Positions 42,181 through 54,390 of a DNA stretch of 64,000 nucleotides are shown in pieces (the first letter of the stretch is position 1; each line of letters begins with the position of its first letter). The translations under genes and the position numbers were made by a program. This DNA is from Macrolepiota albuminosa (lineage: Eukaryota > Basidiomycota > Agaricomycetes > Agaricales > Agaricaceae): positions 496,001 through 560,000 of the forward strand of contig JAMWFC010000054.1 in assembly GCA_027475525.1 (NCBI GenBank), read 5' to 3'. The notes below the pieces were generated by a model. It worked only from the letters and a program-made list of their open reading frames with translations. It was not told the DNA's origin and ran no database searches.

Positions 42181-43975
42181 CCATGGCCCTCCAGCAAAAC
42201 CCCCAACCCCCAAAACCAAAACCCTGGTCCCCCCACGTTCTCTGGTGGCCGACCCCTGGTGAGTCGCAGCCCACCCAATACTAACCCTGACAGCAGCACC
42301 TGCCTCCAGGCCCAACTTAACGCTGCCATGGCCACCAACAACCTGGGTGACATGCCAAGCCCTGAGGAAGCCCCGGAAGACCTTGAAGACCCCGACTTTG
42401 CTGACAAACAGGACAAAGAGGCCCTCTGGGCCAACCAGCTCCAGAGGAAGGGACAACCCTGGGTTGAGATTCCGAAGAATGTGCAGGAACGACGGAGAAG
42501 AGAAGGTGTTTGCATACTCTGTGTTGAGAAAGACCATTTTATTTCTGAGTGCCCCCAACAACAGGTTATGAGACGTGCCACCTGGACTTTTGAAGGGGAG
42601 GATGCCACCTATGAGTATTCAGAAAACAACCCAGCAATTTAGACCTGGAAGACCTTCTAAATCGCAGAATCGACCCCGACGTCTTCTCCACTCTGGTCTC
42701 CCATCTTTGCTCCATGACACTTACACAGGACACCCTCATGGCTTACCTACCCTCCCACTCCTCCCACTCCCTCCTCCTCAAAACCTGCCTCACCCCCTCC
42801 AGAATCCCCCTCAACACCCTTGTTGACAGTGGCGCCACAGACAACTTCATTGACAAAGCATGGTCCACCTTCATCCTGGAACCTGCTCAATGACTCCCAG
42901 TTCTGGTGCAGCTCTGCCTCTATGGCAGGGGATATCACTCATTCCGTGTGTATGCCCATTACCTTTGCCAATGGACAGACTCACACCCTCCAGATGCTGA
43001 TAACCAAACTCCACCCCTCCACACCCTTGGTCTTAGGGCTTCCATGGCTCCAAGACACCAACTGGCAACACCTCACTCTTTGCCTGACCTGGGAACCAAT
43101 GCCCAATGACCAGCAACTCCCCTTTGATATCCCCCACTCCCCAGGCCCTGACCCAACTCCGAAGGACCTCCTGGATGGGCCCCTACCGCCCCCTGAACTC
43201 CAATCATGCTTGTCCCAATCCTTTGTCATCAACGCCAGGTTGGACAGCGCCCCAAGACCGATATCAGCCCTCATCAACAGCGGAGCTACTAGAGTTTTCA
43301 TCAGTAACGCCCTTGACCTTCCCCACAACTCCCTTGACCAACTCCTCCACCTGCAATGCCTTGATGGCACCCCTTCCTCCTCCAGCCCCATCCAGAGGTC
43401 TTACTTGAGATGTGTGACCCTGGACAATGGCTATGAATTCACCTCCAACTTCCTGGTCATGTGACTTCATGGATTGATCCTGATGGTGCTGGGACTGCCC
43501 TGGCTACATGACACAAACCCTGACATTGACTGGAGAACACTCACCATGACGTTCCCAGGACCTGAAGACCACCCTACAACCGCTGTGCACCTTTGGGCCC
43601 TAGGGAGTGGCCCAATGCCCGACACTCCCAGAGCTGCAGCCATGCCCCCCACCCATATGCCCCTGACCATGCCTCCGACACCCATCCAAACCTGCAAGGC
43701 CCCCAATCAACCCCCAAACATTCCCCAGAACAGGTACAAAGAGCCAAACTACCTGGGCTGGTCTCAGACACGCGTCAAACCCGCTCTGACCTGTGAATCT
43801 GTGACCCTGGTCGACCTGAATGCACTCAACATTAGGATCATTGGAGCCACCCTCTTTGCCCGCCTCATGAAGGACAGAATCCCCGTGTTTCAACTACATA
43901 CCTCGCCATCTCTCCCAGAAGAACACCTATGAGGGGACACTATTCCCCCAGAGAAGAAAACTAAGGAGCAGATCC
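42181..43975 (+). pseudogene. gypsy C gag end and double protease
   Basis: Zinc knuckle region CILCVEKDHFISEC at 42509-42550 (GVCILCVEK), with gag ending NNPAI at 42640. First protease TLVDSGATDNFIDKAW at 42819-42866. Second ALINSGATRVFISNAL at 43267-43314, where the first active-site Asp is Asn. Closing motifs LVLGLPWLQDTN and LMVLGLPWLHDTNPDIDW follow each. Stops near 42640, 42893 and 43462. The linker to 43932 is open (152 aa). Confidence 0.83.
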
Positions 43976-46398
43976 TCTGAGAAGTAGTTCCTCTGGAGTA
44001 CCACGAGTTCACTAATGTATTCTCCGAAGGAGATGCTAAGGAGATTCCCCCTCACCAGTCAAACTGCCTGAAAGGATGATCTGTGATGACAATTCTATCA
44101 CTGGATTGATTGCTTTCACTGCCCCTATGACTATACAATCGATCTCAAGGAAGGAACCGCCCCCCTTTTTGAAAAGGTATACAACATGTTGGAAGTTGAA
44201 CTCCAGGCCCTCAAGGACTACCTCGATAAAATGCTCAGAAAGAGATTCATCTGACTCTCCGCCTCCACCACCAGAGCTCTGGTTCTATTCACCAAGAAGG
44301 ACAGCTCACTCTGACTCTGTGTCAACTACTGGGGACTTAATAAGATCACCAAGAAGAACCACTACCTGCTTCTGCTTATTGGCAATCTGGTCGATCGACT
44401 CTGCAGCGCCAAGATTTACACAAAAATTGACTTCTGCTCCGGTTACAACAACATCCACATTGCCCTGGGACACGAGTGGAAAACCGCGTTCTACACACAG
44501 TATGGTCTGTTTGAGTACCTTGTAATGCCTTTTGGAATGACTAACTCCCCTGCCATGTTCCAATACTTCATGAACAACATCTTCTACAACATGAGCAATG
44601 TCTTCATGATCGTCTACCTGGACAACATCCTCATCTACTCTGACTCGAAGGAAGACCACCAGAAGCATGTCCGACAGGTCCTGGAACGCCTCCAGGAGCA
44701 CAACCTCCATGCCAAGCCTGAGAAGTGTTCATTCCACATGGAGGAGGTTGAATATCTCAGCGTTATTGTATCCCCAAACGGCGTCTGCATGGATCCCCAC
44801 AAGGTTGAGGCCATGGTCAACTGGCTGCAACCCTGGAACGTCAAGGAAGTACAATCCTGCTTGGGTTTCACTAACTTCTACCGGAGGTTTATAGACAACT
44901 ACTCTGGTATCATAAAACCTCTCAACCAGCTCACGTGCAAGGACGTTACATGGAACTGGGACAGTAAGTGCCAGAGCGTCTTTAACCTGCTCAAGGAGGC
45001 TTTCACAGCTGCCCCTGTACTCCAGCATTACGACCCCGCCCTCCTGATCATCCATGAATGTGACGCCTCCAACTACACCATTGCCAGGATTCTCTCACAG
45101 ATGGGATCCAACAGTGGGGAACCCCGGCCAGTCACCTTCTATATCCAGTTCATGATCAACACCGAGCTCAACTACAACATCTATGATAAGGAGCTTCTTG
45201 CCATTGTCAAAGCCTTCAAACAATGGCAAGCCTACCTCGAGGAAGCCCGGCACTGGATCCAGGTCTACTCGGATCACAACAACCTGCAGTACTTCACCAT
45301 GACCAAGCAACTTAGTCAACGACAGGCCTGATGGTCCAAAATCCTCTCAGAGTATGACTTCATGATCCAGTACTACCTGGGACGACTTGGGGCTAAACCC
45401 AATGCCCTCACCCAGCGGCTGGACGTTTACCCCAAGAAGTCATTCAAGGTGGAACGCAATGCATTCAATCATTGCATGGTGATCCCTCCTGAACATCTGA
45501 ATGCTGTACTGATTCTAAATGATGAAGGAACTCTGAGCCAGATCCGCCATGCCCCCCGAGACAAGTACTTCACCGATCACGATCCCCACAACCCTTCTGG
45601 CAGGACCGATCTGGACCCTGCCTTCTCCTTGTCCCCCAACAAAAGACTTCTCCTCTGGAATGGTTGCATCTACATCCCAGATCACGTGCAACTTTGCTAC
45701 AATGTTCTCTGCCAACACCACAACTACAAGCTCTGGGGACACCCTGAGATATGTAAAACTCTCCAGCTGGTCTCCTGGACTTATTTTTGGCCAGGATTGA
45801 AGAAGGACGTGACCCGCTACATTTGATCATGTGAGCCCTGTCTCTGGGCCAAGGTCCCCCAACACCAACCCTATGGACTCCTGAAACCTCTGCTGGTCAG
45901 ATGACGCTCCTGGTCCTCCATATCCCTGGATCACATCGTCAAACTCCCGGAATCTGAAGGGTTCAATGCCATTTTCATTGTTGTGTGTAGGCTGACCAAA
46001 CAGGGCATCTTCCTACCCTGACACACCACAGACACCGCCCTGAACTTTGCCCAGCTGTTCTTCAAGCACGTCTTTGCCAAGCACGGACTCCCAGAAACAT
46101 CGTCTCTGACTGTGGCCCACTCTTCATGTCCAAGTTCTGGACTTCCCTGTGTAAGGCCCTTGAAGTAAAAACTAACCTCTCTACTGCCTACCACCCCAAA
46201 ACCGACAGACAGACCAAAAGGGTCAACCAATCTCTTGAGCAATACCTCTGGCTATATGTCAATTATCTGCAGGATGACTGGTGCGCCAAGCTCCCCCTGG
46301 CTGAGTTCACCTACAACAACATGCTGCACTCCACCACTGGGGTATCCCTCTTCTTTGCCAACAAGGGATACCACCCCCAACTGACCCTCTTGCTCTGG
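43976..46398 (+). pseudogene. gypsy C RT, RNase H and integrase core
   Basis: RT entry EVVPLEYHEFTNVFSEGD at 43981; RT box VYLDNILIYSD near 44610-44640, where the second Asp of YLDD is Asn (GAC to AAC at a CG site). RNase H (HECDASNYTIARILS, QVYSDHNNLQYF) is open to 45331, then zinc region (QHHNYKLWGHPEICKTL), TGA at 45826 (CGA in B), integrase [10 protein letters not shown] and QTKRVNQSLEQYLWLY with Lys at the DDE glutamate. A base loss near 46095 shifts the frame. A 56-bp Helitron-derived piece lies in the RT at 44056-44111. Confidence 0.87.
44056..44111 (+). other. 56-bp Helitron helicase fragment inside gypsy C RT
   Basis: Identical over 56 bases to 54873-54928 of the Helitron. Gypsy B has no such insert between CCTCAC and CGCCCCTATGA. 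The insert with its edges is about 60 bp and lacks any terminal structure. Confidence 0.88.
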
Positions 46399-47429
46399 TG
46401 ATAGGCTTCTACTTGGACTGAGAGCATCAAGGGACATTATAGGTTGACCAACACTTAACAGATTGGAGACTCTAGCAACCAGTTTGGATACAGAGCAGCC
46501 CTAGCTTTGTCGCACTATGGCAAGACTTATCCATTTTACTCTAATCACCAGTTATCAGCCATTCAGCATACTCCACTCACTTACTTCAAGGATCGAGGAG
46601 GCCCAGAACCTATAGTGCTAGCGCAATGGCAGGGAGTTAACTCTGACCCAACCCCGATCAATACCAGAAGGGGTTAGCAGTTGGCACTGTCAATCACCAA
46701 GGCACCTCAATCAGAATGACGACAAGACAGGATACATGCAGACCCAACATTCAAATCTATTAAAAGATGGTACAATGTTTAGTGCCAGGATTAGCGCTCA
46801 TGGCATCTGTCGAGAATTTTCTGACCATATCCCAGAATGGCCTGACCAATTATATTACATCAAAAAGTGAGCAAACTTGTACCATTTCTAAGTAGTTTTA
46901 GAGTCACTGTTGGTCACCGTCACCCATGTGCTACAGGTTGCCATTGACAGGTGGCCATTAGCTACAACCACAAGAAAAGGCGCTAATTGGTAGCGCCACA
47001 AATAGACTTATTTTTGGAAATACAGTACCGCATAGTATAAAGGCTAGCTACTTTACATGTATATAACAACAAATTGTAACCGCTTGAGTACCCAGTTACA
47101 CTTAACATTCAAATTGCACTAGCTTTGCCTGACTTCATCACTAAGTTTGGTGCTAGCTTTGTCTATCTTGTCTTCATCATTTACGGTGCCACCTATGGGC
47201 ACACTACACTGTGCTATTCATTTTATTCTCTATATCTTTCTTTAAACAACAATGCTTACCATTTGCTAGGTAGCACCCGAGGTGCTATCATCTAGCATAT
47301 TGTCCTATCACATTTGCTTGAGCACACTGAGACCCTGCTGGGACTCCTCACAACCCCACACATCAGGCGCTGGAGACAGCGTTGTACTGCGTATATGTCC
47401 AGCGCATCCAACCACAGTTGGCGTTATCA
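46399..47429 (-). mobile_element. solo LTR-like insertion in gypsy C integrase, 4-bp target duplication
   Basis: 1031 bp, + strand TGATAGGCTTC to GGCGTTATCA, flanked by CTGG at 46395-46398 and 47430-47433. On the minus strand it starts TGATAACGCC, like TGATGACGCC of 19609-20670, so the two may be the same family. No coding sequence recognised. Confidence 0.8.
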
Positions 47430-48031
47430 CTGGGACATCCCATCGCACGCTGCCCACGAGGTTGCCCAGGATCTCCAGTCCCTTCATGAGTTCCTCTGGG
47501 AAGAAATCAACACCGCAAACCAGGCCTATGTGAAACATGCCGATCAGAAACGGGAAGACACCCCCAACTAGACCCCTGGGACAAAGGTATGGTTAGACCG
47601 ACACCACCTCTGCACCCACTGGCCCTCCCTGAAACTTGATCACAAGTGCCTTGGCCTGTTCAAAATCTTGAAGAAAGCTCATCTCACACATACAAGATCG
47701 AGCTCCCCCCAGGACTTAAAGGTCTGCACCCGGTATTCCACATCTGCCTCCTGGAATGACACCCCCAGACCCATTCTCCAAACGATGCCCTGAGCCCTCT
47801 TCCCTGGTTGAGGTCAAGGACAAGTACCACTACAAGGTTGAAGACATCCTTGACTCCTGGAATATTTGTGGACGACCCTACTTCCTCATACGATGGAAGG
47901 GATATGGCCCAGAGGACGACACTTGGGAACCATGCCAAAACCTCAAAGGCACCCTCAACAAACTCCGGGACTTCCAACAACGGCACCCAGGAAACAACCT
48001 CTCCAGGTGCAGGATTCACAGATGGCAGTAG
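47430..48031 (+). pseudogene. gypsy C integrase end and chromodomain
   Basis: It reads HAAHEVAQDLQSLHEFLWEE and GLHPVFHICLLE, then the chromodomain [30 protein letters not shown] and CQNLKGTLNKLRDFQQRHPG, ending at TAG near 48029. Stops near 47570 and 47758. Gypsy B has the same at 22475-23072. Confidence 0.87.
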
Positions 48032-48269
48032 TGGGTGAAACCCCCACCTCTGGGCTTAATAGGGATTCAACTTCCACATATATTTTCTGTTCCCCCTCTC
48101 TATACTTTACCCTTCTAATACTACTCAAAAACAACAATGACCCTCCCCATAGTAGAGCCTCAGGAGCCTAGGCCAGGCCAAGTATATACATTTTCTTATT
48201 TACTACACTACTCTACAATATAGGTACAATAGCAAGAAGAAAAGCGACAAGAGAAATGGGGACCCCTAA

Positions 48270-48862
48270 CGCTGGGGCCCCAGAACCCCCTCACTCCCCT
48301 CCCCTGGCCAACACCGGAATCCTCCCCCTACCTCCCTGGGATCGTGCTCCTGCAATACCTCCTCTGCCAACTGGTCCCATGATGAGAGCGGCTCACCCTC
48401 ATCCAGAATCTGCTCGAACCAGCTGCCTGGGGCAGGCACGTTCCTTCATTGGTGAGCCACCACCATTCTCTCCAGTAGGTTGAGACTCCGCTCTGTTCCA
48501 GAGGTCGTCAGCTCCAGTTGCTGCCCCTCCTGCAGCGAGGTGAGCGCTGCAACTGCCCCATCCAGGAGCAGGCAGTGCTTCTGAGCCCAGCCTAGGGACA
48601 TCAACATAGGCCACCCTGGAAGAAGGGAGACACTCACTTAGTGTGGCCATACAAGCAATAACAATGTCTCAGCTCAAGGCATCTGTCAGCTGCTGCCCAG
48701 GGGACACCTGCTCCGGAATCCCAACCCCCTGCCCCAGCCTAGCTCACAGAGCCTCCAGCTCTGCCTCCACCTCCCCCCGAGTGACCCTGGCCTCCTCCAA
48801 CTGCTGGAGCGCCTCCTGACCCACCTCCAACTCCCTCCACACATCGGCCTCCTCCCTGCCTC
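48270..48862 (-). pseudogene. relic of the opposite-strand gene of gypsy C (3' exons)
   Basis: The minus strand matches exons 4 and 3 of the gypsy B gene (23361-24000) at DNA level. The coiled-coil Glu-rich part and QEGQQLELTTSGTERSLNLLERMVVAH near 48560-48450 (B: QEGQRPEVTTPGVERGLDLLRRLVVTH) are recognisable. Frames are broken. It is interrupted by the Helitron at 48863. Confidence 0.72.
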
Positions 48863-49011
48863 TCGGACACATGTGGAAGGTGTCCGGAGTCTGTAAATGT
48901 GACCGAGGCTAAAACGTGATTTAGTGGACATCAGTTTTCATGCCTCACGTGTTCTTAACCTAAATAGCACTAATTTTTCCACAGTTTCAACGTTGTAGTG
49001 AATAAACCACT

Positions 49012-49300
49012 ACAAAGTAAGTGTTGATTGATTGATTAATTTACAAATATTAATAATCATTCTTATAGCAACGCTTCAAAACTCGATTACAAAGTAAGTA
49101 TTGACTGATTGATTGATTGATGACTATTAATAAATGATCAATTTAGCTACAACTTCGAAACTTGATTACAAAGTAAGTATTGACTGATTGATTGATTGAT
49201 GACCATTAACAAACATTCTTATAGTGAAATTTTCAAACTCAACTACAAAGTAAGTAATGATTGATTGATTGATTGATGATTCTTAACAAACATTCAATAG
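49012..49300 (+). repeat. imperfect tandem repeats with splice-donor-like words in the Helitron 5' region
   Basis: Four diverged units, each opening with ACAAAGTAAGT (49012, 49089, 49168, 49245) followed by a (TTGA)n run. Spacing is 77-79. Units differ at many bases, so these are real repeats and not the assembly artefact. The stretch to 49660 is AT-rich and non-coding. Confidence 0.75.
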
Positions 49301-49452
49301 CTCAACAACTTTCAGCTATTGATTGATCATTGTAAGTGATTTTTAATGTATTTGAGCTTAGAAAATGCTTAAAAAAGCTCAACAACTTTCAGCTATTGAT
49401 TGATCATTGTAAGTGATTTTTAATGTATTTGAGCTTAGAAAATGCTTAAAAA
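49299..49452. repeat. 77-bp tandem duplication (assembly join) in the Helitron 5' region
   Basis: The period is 77; copies match exactly as far as read. Confidence 0.93.
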
Positions 49453-50035
49453 ATTTGAAAAAATCACAGAAAAATCAGGAAAAATTCAGTTCAACTTGTT
49501 TTTGAGCTTTATAAATGCTTAAAAAACTTAATAAAATTAAGAAAAATTCAATTCAGCTTATAGTAACACTTTGACAACTTTGGACTATTGATATACTCAT
49601 CATGTAAGTGTCTTTCAATAGTTTTGAGCTATAAAAATGCCTAAAAAATTGTTTTTTCAGGCAATCTTCAACTACTCATTCTCATAATAAACCCAGTACT
49701 CCTGAAGGTCAAAGACAGCAGGCTAGGATTCAAAGCAGGCTACAACAGTTACAAATGACTGATCCTAATGAGTGTCGTTCAAATAGAAGTAGAAGATCTA
49801 CTTCAGTGGTTATACCACTTCATTATAGAACTGGGGATATGAGAACTGGGGATATGAGAACTGGGGATATGACAATTGGAAGAAATGATCAGATTGCCTC
49901 TAGCTTTTTGAGAAGGCCTATTGGACCAACTGTTGCTATGGACTTATTTGCATCTGAGGATGTACAACTTGGAACTACAGGATTAGGAGATATGAGAATT
50001 GGAGGAAATAATCAGATTGCTTCAAGCTCTGGGAA

Positions 50036-50189
50036 AAATACTTCTAGCTCTTTGAGCAGGCCTCTTAGACCACCAACTGTTGCTGAGGATCTATTTGCTA
50101 GGGCTATTCCTGAAATACTTCTAGCTCTTTGAGCAGGCCTCTTAGACCACCAACTGTTGCTGAGGATCTATTTGCTAGGGCTATTCCTG
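50036..50189. repeat. 77-bp tandem duplication (assembly join) in the Helitron N-terminus
   Basis: The period is 77. It repeats SLSRPLRPPTVAEDLFARA and shifts the frame. Confidence 0.95.
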
Positions 50190-50857
50190 AAATTCATTTG
50201 CCTGAAGGATGGAATGCTCCTTTGCAAAATCCAATTCCTAGAATGATACCACCTCTACCTCTTCCTGCACATAGAGCTCCTTATGTGCCTTCAATAGTAG
50301 CACCTCTACCAGCTGCTGTGCATAGAAGAGATCATAGAGTGGGATCAGTCAATCAGCCTGTAGTTGGTGGGACTGCTATGAGTATACCTGAAACTCATTT
50401 GCCTGAAGGTTGGGATGCTCCTTTACAGAATCCCATACCTAGAATGCCTGCTTTGCATAGAGCTGCTTTGCCAAACTTCACAATGCCACTACCACTGCCA
50501 TCTGCATTTGGAAATAGAGGGATTAACCAGCAGGTTGCTCTTATACAAGCACAAACATTAGCAGCATTGCAAGACCAACAAAGGTTGAGGCATATTGCTG
50601 CAGCTGAGGAGTAGGATAGACAACAGCAGGCACTAGCAGTATTGCAAGAGCAGCAACAGCTCAGACGTATTGCTTTGGCTGAAGAGGAGGAGAGGCAAAG
50701 GCAACAACAAGCATTAGCAGTATTGCATGAGCAACAACAGCTCAGAGATATTGCTATAGCTGAAGACCAGGCATTAGCTGAAGTACAAAGGATAAGGGCT
50801 GAAGAGCAGAGAACACAACAGCAAGCATTGGCTGCTTTACAACAACCAGTGCCAGAG

Positions 50858-50913
50858 GTGAGATAAACACACCTTTTATTTTATAAGCTGCTTTGACTAA
50901 CAAAAGTCAACAG
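50858..50913 (+). other. predicted spliceosomal intron 1 of the Helitron gene (56 nt)
   Basis: GTGAGATAAAC...GACTAAC...CAACAG. Removing it joins two open frames in phase (PVPE to HIDLNPEHRAL). A branch-point-like CTAAC lies near the 3' end. Confidence 0.7.
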
Positions 50914-52809
50914 CATATAGATCTCAACCCTGAACATAGGGCTTTGAATGGGGCTAGAGCTGAAAGGATCTTGCAAGGCTGGGAACAGCAACATTTAGCT
51001 GATCTTAAAGAGGATTTTAATGATTTGGATCCTCATGGGTTAGAAAATATCCATGCAGCTTTTGATGAAATGCTTCAAAATCCTTTGAAGTATTTGGAAC
51101 ATCCCATAGACAATGAGATTGATCCAAATCTACTAGATGATCCTGCTGAGGATATGGAAGAGGACTTAGAATATGTGGATCCACCTGTGCAAAATCTACC
51201 AGCACCTCCTATTCTACAAAGGGTTGATCATATTCAAGGCAGAAATGCTCTTTCAAGAAGAAGACAGCCTTATATAGATGAACCCTCAGCACATTATCTT
51301 GGTCTTATAGATGTTGCATGTCCACACTGTCATGCTCTACATTTTGATGATGAAAAGCTGTCTAAATCTACCCTATATAATCCCAAGTTTGGCATGTGCT
51401 GTTTACAAGGGCAGATTGATTTGCCCAGACTTGCAGACGCTCCACCAGAACTGCTTAGCTTACTCCAAGGCTATCATGCTCTTTCTAATGCTTTTAAAGT
51501 ATCTATTTGCCAATACAATGCAGCCTTTGCATTTACATCTCTGGGAGTCAAAATTGACCATGTGATTATGAATGCTCCAGGACCATACAGCTTTAGGATT
51601 AATGGAGACCTCCATCATCTGACAGGTGCTTTGCTTCCAACTGAAGGTGATTATCCTGTGTATGCACAACTCTACTTCTACGATCACAATCAACAATTGG
51701 CTTTTTGTCGGGGAAGCAATCCTAGATTGGATCCTCAGATAATGGCCTCTTTGCAGGATATGCTTCATAGAGTCAATCCCTTTATTGGCTTATACAAGCT
51801 TGCAAAGCAGATTATGACAGAAGTTCCTGAAGGCCAACCACAAAGGCTTTCTGTTCAACTTAGAGCTGACTTTGGAGACCATTGACGCTATAACAACCCT
51901 AATGAACAGGAAGGAGTTGCTGCAATTATACCAGGAGATGGTTCTGAAGAACGATCAGATCACCATGACATAGTCCTGCATCTGCATGGAGGTCAATTGA
52001 AGCAAATCAGCCATCTACACCCCTATTACACTCCTCTGCATTACACTATCATATTTCCAACTGGAGAACCTGGATTTCACACCGATATTCAATCTCAATT
52101 TGGACCAGCAGGAGAACAAAGAGCCAAAAAAGTTAGCCAAACTGCATATTATGCATATAGGCTGCAGCAAAGAGCTTTGGAAGCTAATGCTGCATTGCTT
52201 TGGAGTGGCAGACTGTTCCAGCAATATGTTGTGGATGCATGGGCATCAACTGAGCAGAACAAGCTCAACTGGGTCAGACAAAATCAAAAGAAGATTAGGG
52301 CTGAAGTCTATTGAGGAATGGTCAATGTGGCTACTGGAGATGAAGACTTATGCAGACAGAGCCGACATATGGTCCTCCCTTCTTCTCATGCTGGAATTGA
52401 ACAACTCATGCAGCAACTATTCCAGGACTCTATGGCTATTTGCAGGCATTTCCATAAACCAGATCTCTTTATCACCATGACTGCCAATCCAAAGTGGCCA
52501 GAAATTGAAAAGGCTCTGCTGAAGGAACCTATGGTTAATAGAAAGAGGTAAACAGCTTCAGATCATCTAGATATTGTTGCCAGAGTATTTGAACTCAAGA
52601 AGAATGCTCTTTCAAAGGACATAAAAGATGGTTTATTTGGAAAATGTGTGGCATCTGTCCATACCGTTGAATTTTAAAAGAGGGGACTTCCACATATACA
52701 TATCTTGATCTTTTTCCATTATCACAACAAGATCAAAGATGCAGCTCATGTGGATACTATTGTTTTTGCTCCAATTCCTGATCCAGTGACTCAGCCTCAA
52801 TTGTATCAG

Positions 52810-52859
52810 GTATTGGCTTTGCTTGAATTATCAATGCAGTGACTTACCTTTGTTATTAG
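52810..52859 (+). other. predicted spliceosomal intron 2 of the Helitron gene (50 nt)
   Basis: GTATTGGCTT...TTATTAG. Removal joins PQLYQ to VVTTNMVHGPCG in frame, which is the standard Helitron order. Confidence 0.82.
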
Positions 52860-54030
52860 GTTGTTACTACCAATATGGTTCATGGTCCATGTGGAGCAGA
52901 TTTTCCCAATGCCAAGTGCATGGTAGATGGCAAATGTTCCAAGAGATATTCCAAGGAATTTCAGGAAGCTACACAGTATGGTGATGATGGCTATCCCCAA
53001 TATGCCAGACCTAACAATGGCTGCTTTTTTGAAAAGCATGGTCGTCGTTATGACAATCGTAATGTTGTCCCATACAATCCATATCTCTCAGCCAAATTCC
53101 AATGTCATATCAATGTGGAAGTCTGTGCTTCAGTGGATGCAATCAAATACATTCACAAGTACATTTACAAGGGCCATGATAGGACAACTTTGGAGATTGC
53201 TAGGGAGGAGAGGGATGAAATCAAGGAACACTTGGATGCCAGATACATTTCTGCTCCTGAGGCTTGCTGGCACATCTTTGAATTCAACATGCATGCTGAA
53301 TATCCTTCAGTGTACAGATTGCCTGTGCATTTGGAAAACCAGCATGAAGTCTATTTTTCAGATAATGAACCAATACAGGTGGTGGCTGCTAGACCTAATG
53401 CAGACAAGACTGCACTCACAGCTTGGTTTGAAGCCAATACTAGGTTTCCCAATAATAACATCACTTATTAGAACTTTTCAACCAAGTTTGTTTATGAGGC
53501 ATCTAAACAGAGTTGGAAGGAGAGGCAGAGAGGTACAGCAATTGGAAGGATGTACTTTGCTTCACCAAGACAGGAAGAAAGGTTCTATCTCAGGATGCTC
53601 TTGACTGTTGTGACCAATGCAACTTCATAGGCTGATCTCAGGACAGTCAATGGCAATACCTATCCAACTTATCAGGAAGCATGCAAGGCTCTAGGTCTTT
53701 TGGAGGATGATGCAGAATGGAGGCAGCGTCTCACTGAAGCTGCTTCAATCCAACTAAGATCAGCTCTCAGACAGCTATTTTGCACTATTCTATTCCACTG
53801 TGCTCCTGCCACTCCTGAGGCTCTATGGGACAAATTCAAGCATTCTATCTGTGATGATCTTCAACACAGATTGGAACATACTAGGCAGTACAGGGACCGG
53901 ATCTTTACCAATGAGGATATTTATGACTATGGCCTTTATCTCATCAATGACACTTTAATGAATTTTGGGAAAACTCTGAAAGACTTTTCCAACATGCCAG
54001 AGGCTCAACAGAATTGGAACATAGTTCCAG

Positions 54031-54081
54031 GTAATTGGCATTTGCATAAAAGATTGACTTGAATACTGATCATTCTTCTAG
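54031..54081 (+). other. predicted spliceosomal intron 3 of the Helitron gene (51 nt)
   Basis: GTAATTGGCA...CTTCTAG. Removal joins NWNIVPG to NRLLEDETNYD, with the glycine codon split by the intron. Confidence 0.82.
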
Positions 54082-54390
54082 GCAACAGGCTTTTAGAAGA
54101 TGAAACCAATTATGATGTTGAGGAGTTAAAGCAAAGAGTGGAGGGAAACAAGGCCAAGTTCAATGTAGAACAACTGGAGACTTTCAATGCTGTCATGAAC
54201 TCAGTCAACAACAATTTGAGCAGGATGCTATTCATTCACAGTGCTGGAGGATGTGGCAAAACCTTTGTCTGCAATACTCTGGCTGCTGCAGTTCATTCCA
54301 ATGGAGATGTGGCATTATGTGTAGCATCATCTGGCATTGCTGCCTTATTGTTGGAAGGGGGTAGGACAGCTCATTCAAGATTCAAAATTC

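Larger units (their letters stand above)
49663..54030 (+). pseudogene. Helitron Rep protein: repetitive N-terminus and HUH nuclease domain
   Basis: The N-terminal part (49755-50857) is low in complexity: a 15-bp unit three times at 49829-49873, two copies of HLPEGW(N/D)APLQNPIPRM, then Glu/Gln coiled-coil units of 27 residues (ALAVLQEQQQLRRIALAEEE). After an intron (50858-50913) comes the Helitron-like N domain: LGLIDVACPHCHALHFDDEKL near 51298, LHPYYTPLHYTIIFPTGE near 52015, the HUH motif RGLPHIHILIFFH at 52680-52720 and the tyrosine motif KYIHKYIYKGHDR at 53145-53185. The nuclease nicks DNA and starts rolling-circle transfer. Premature stops (50612, 51884, 52313, 52549, 52676, 53469, 53628), several explainable as CGA to TGA or CAA to TAA, make it inactive. 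Confidence 0.87.

Noticed and set aside
49012..49250. Counting the four 77-79 bp Helitron units among the 77-bp assembly duplications
   Set aside because: The units differ at many positions and the spacing varies, so they are old repeats.
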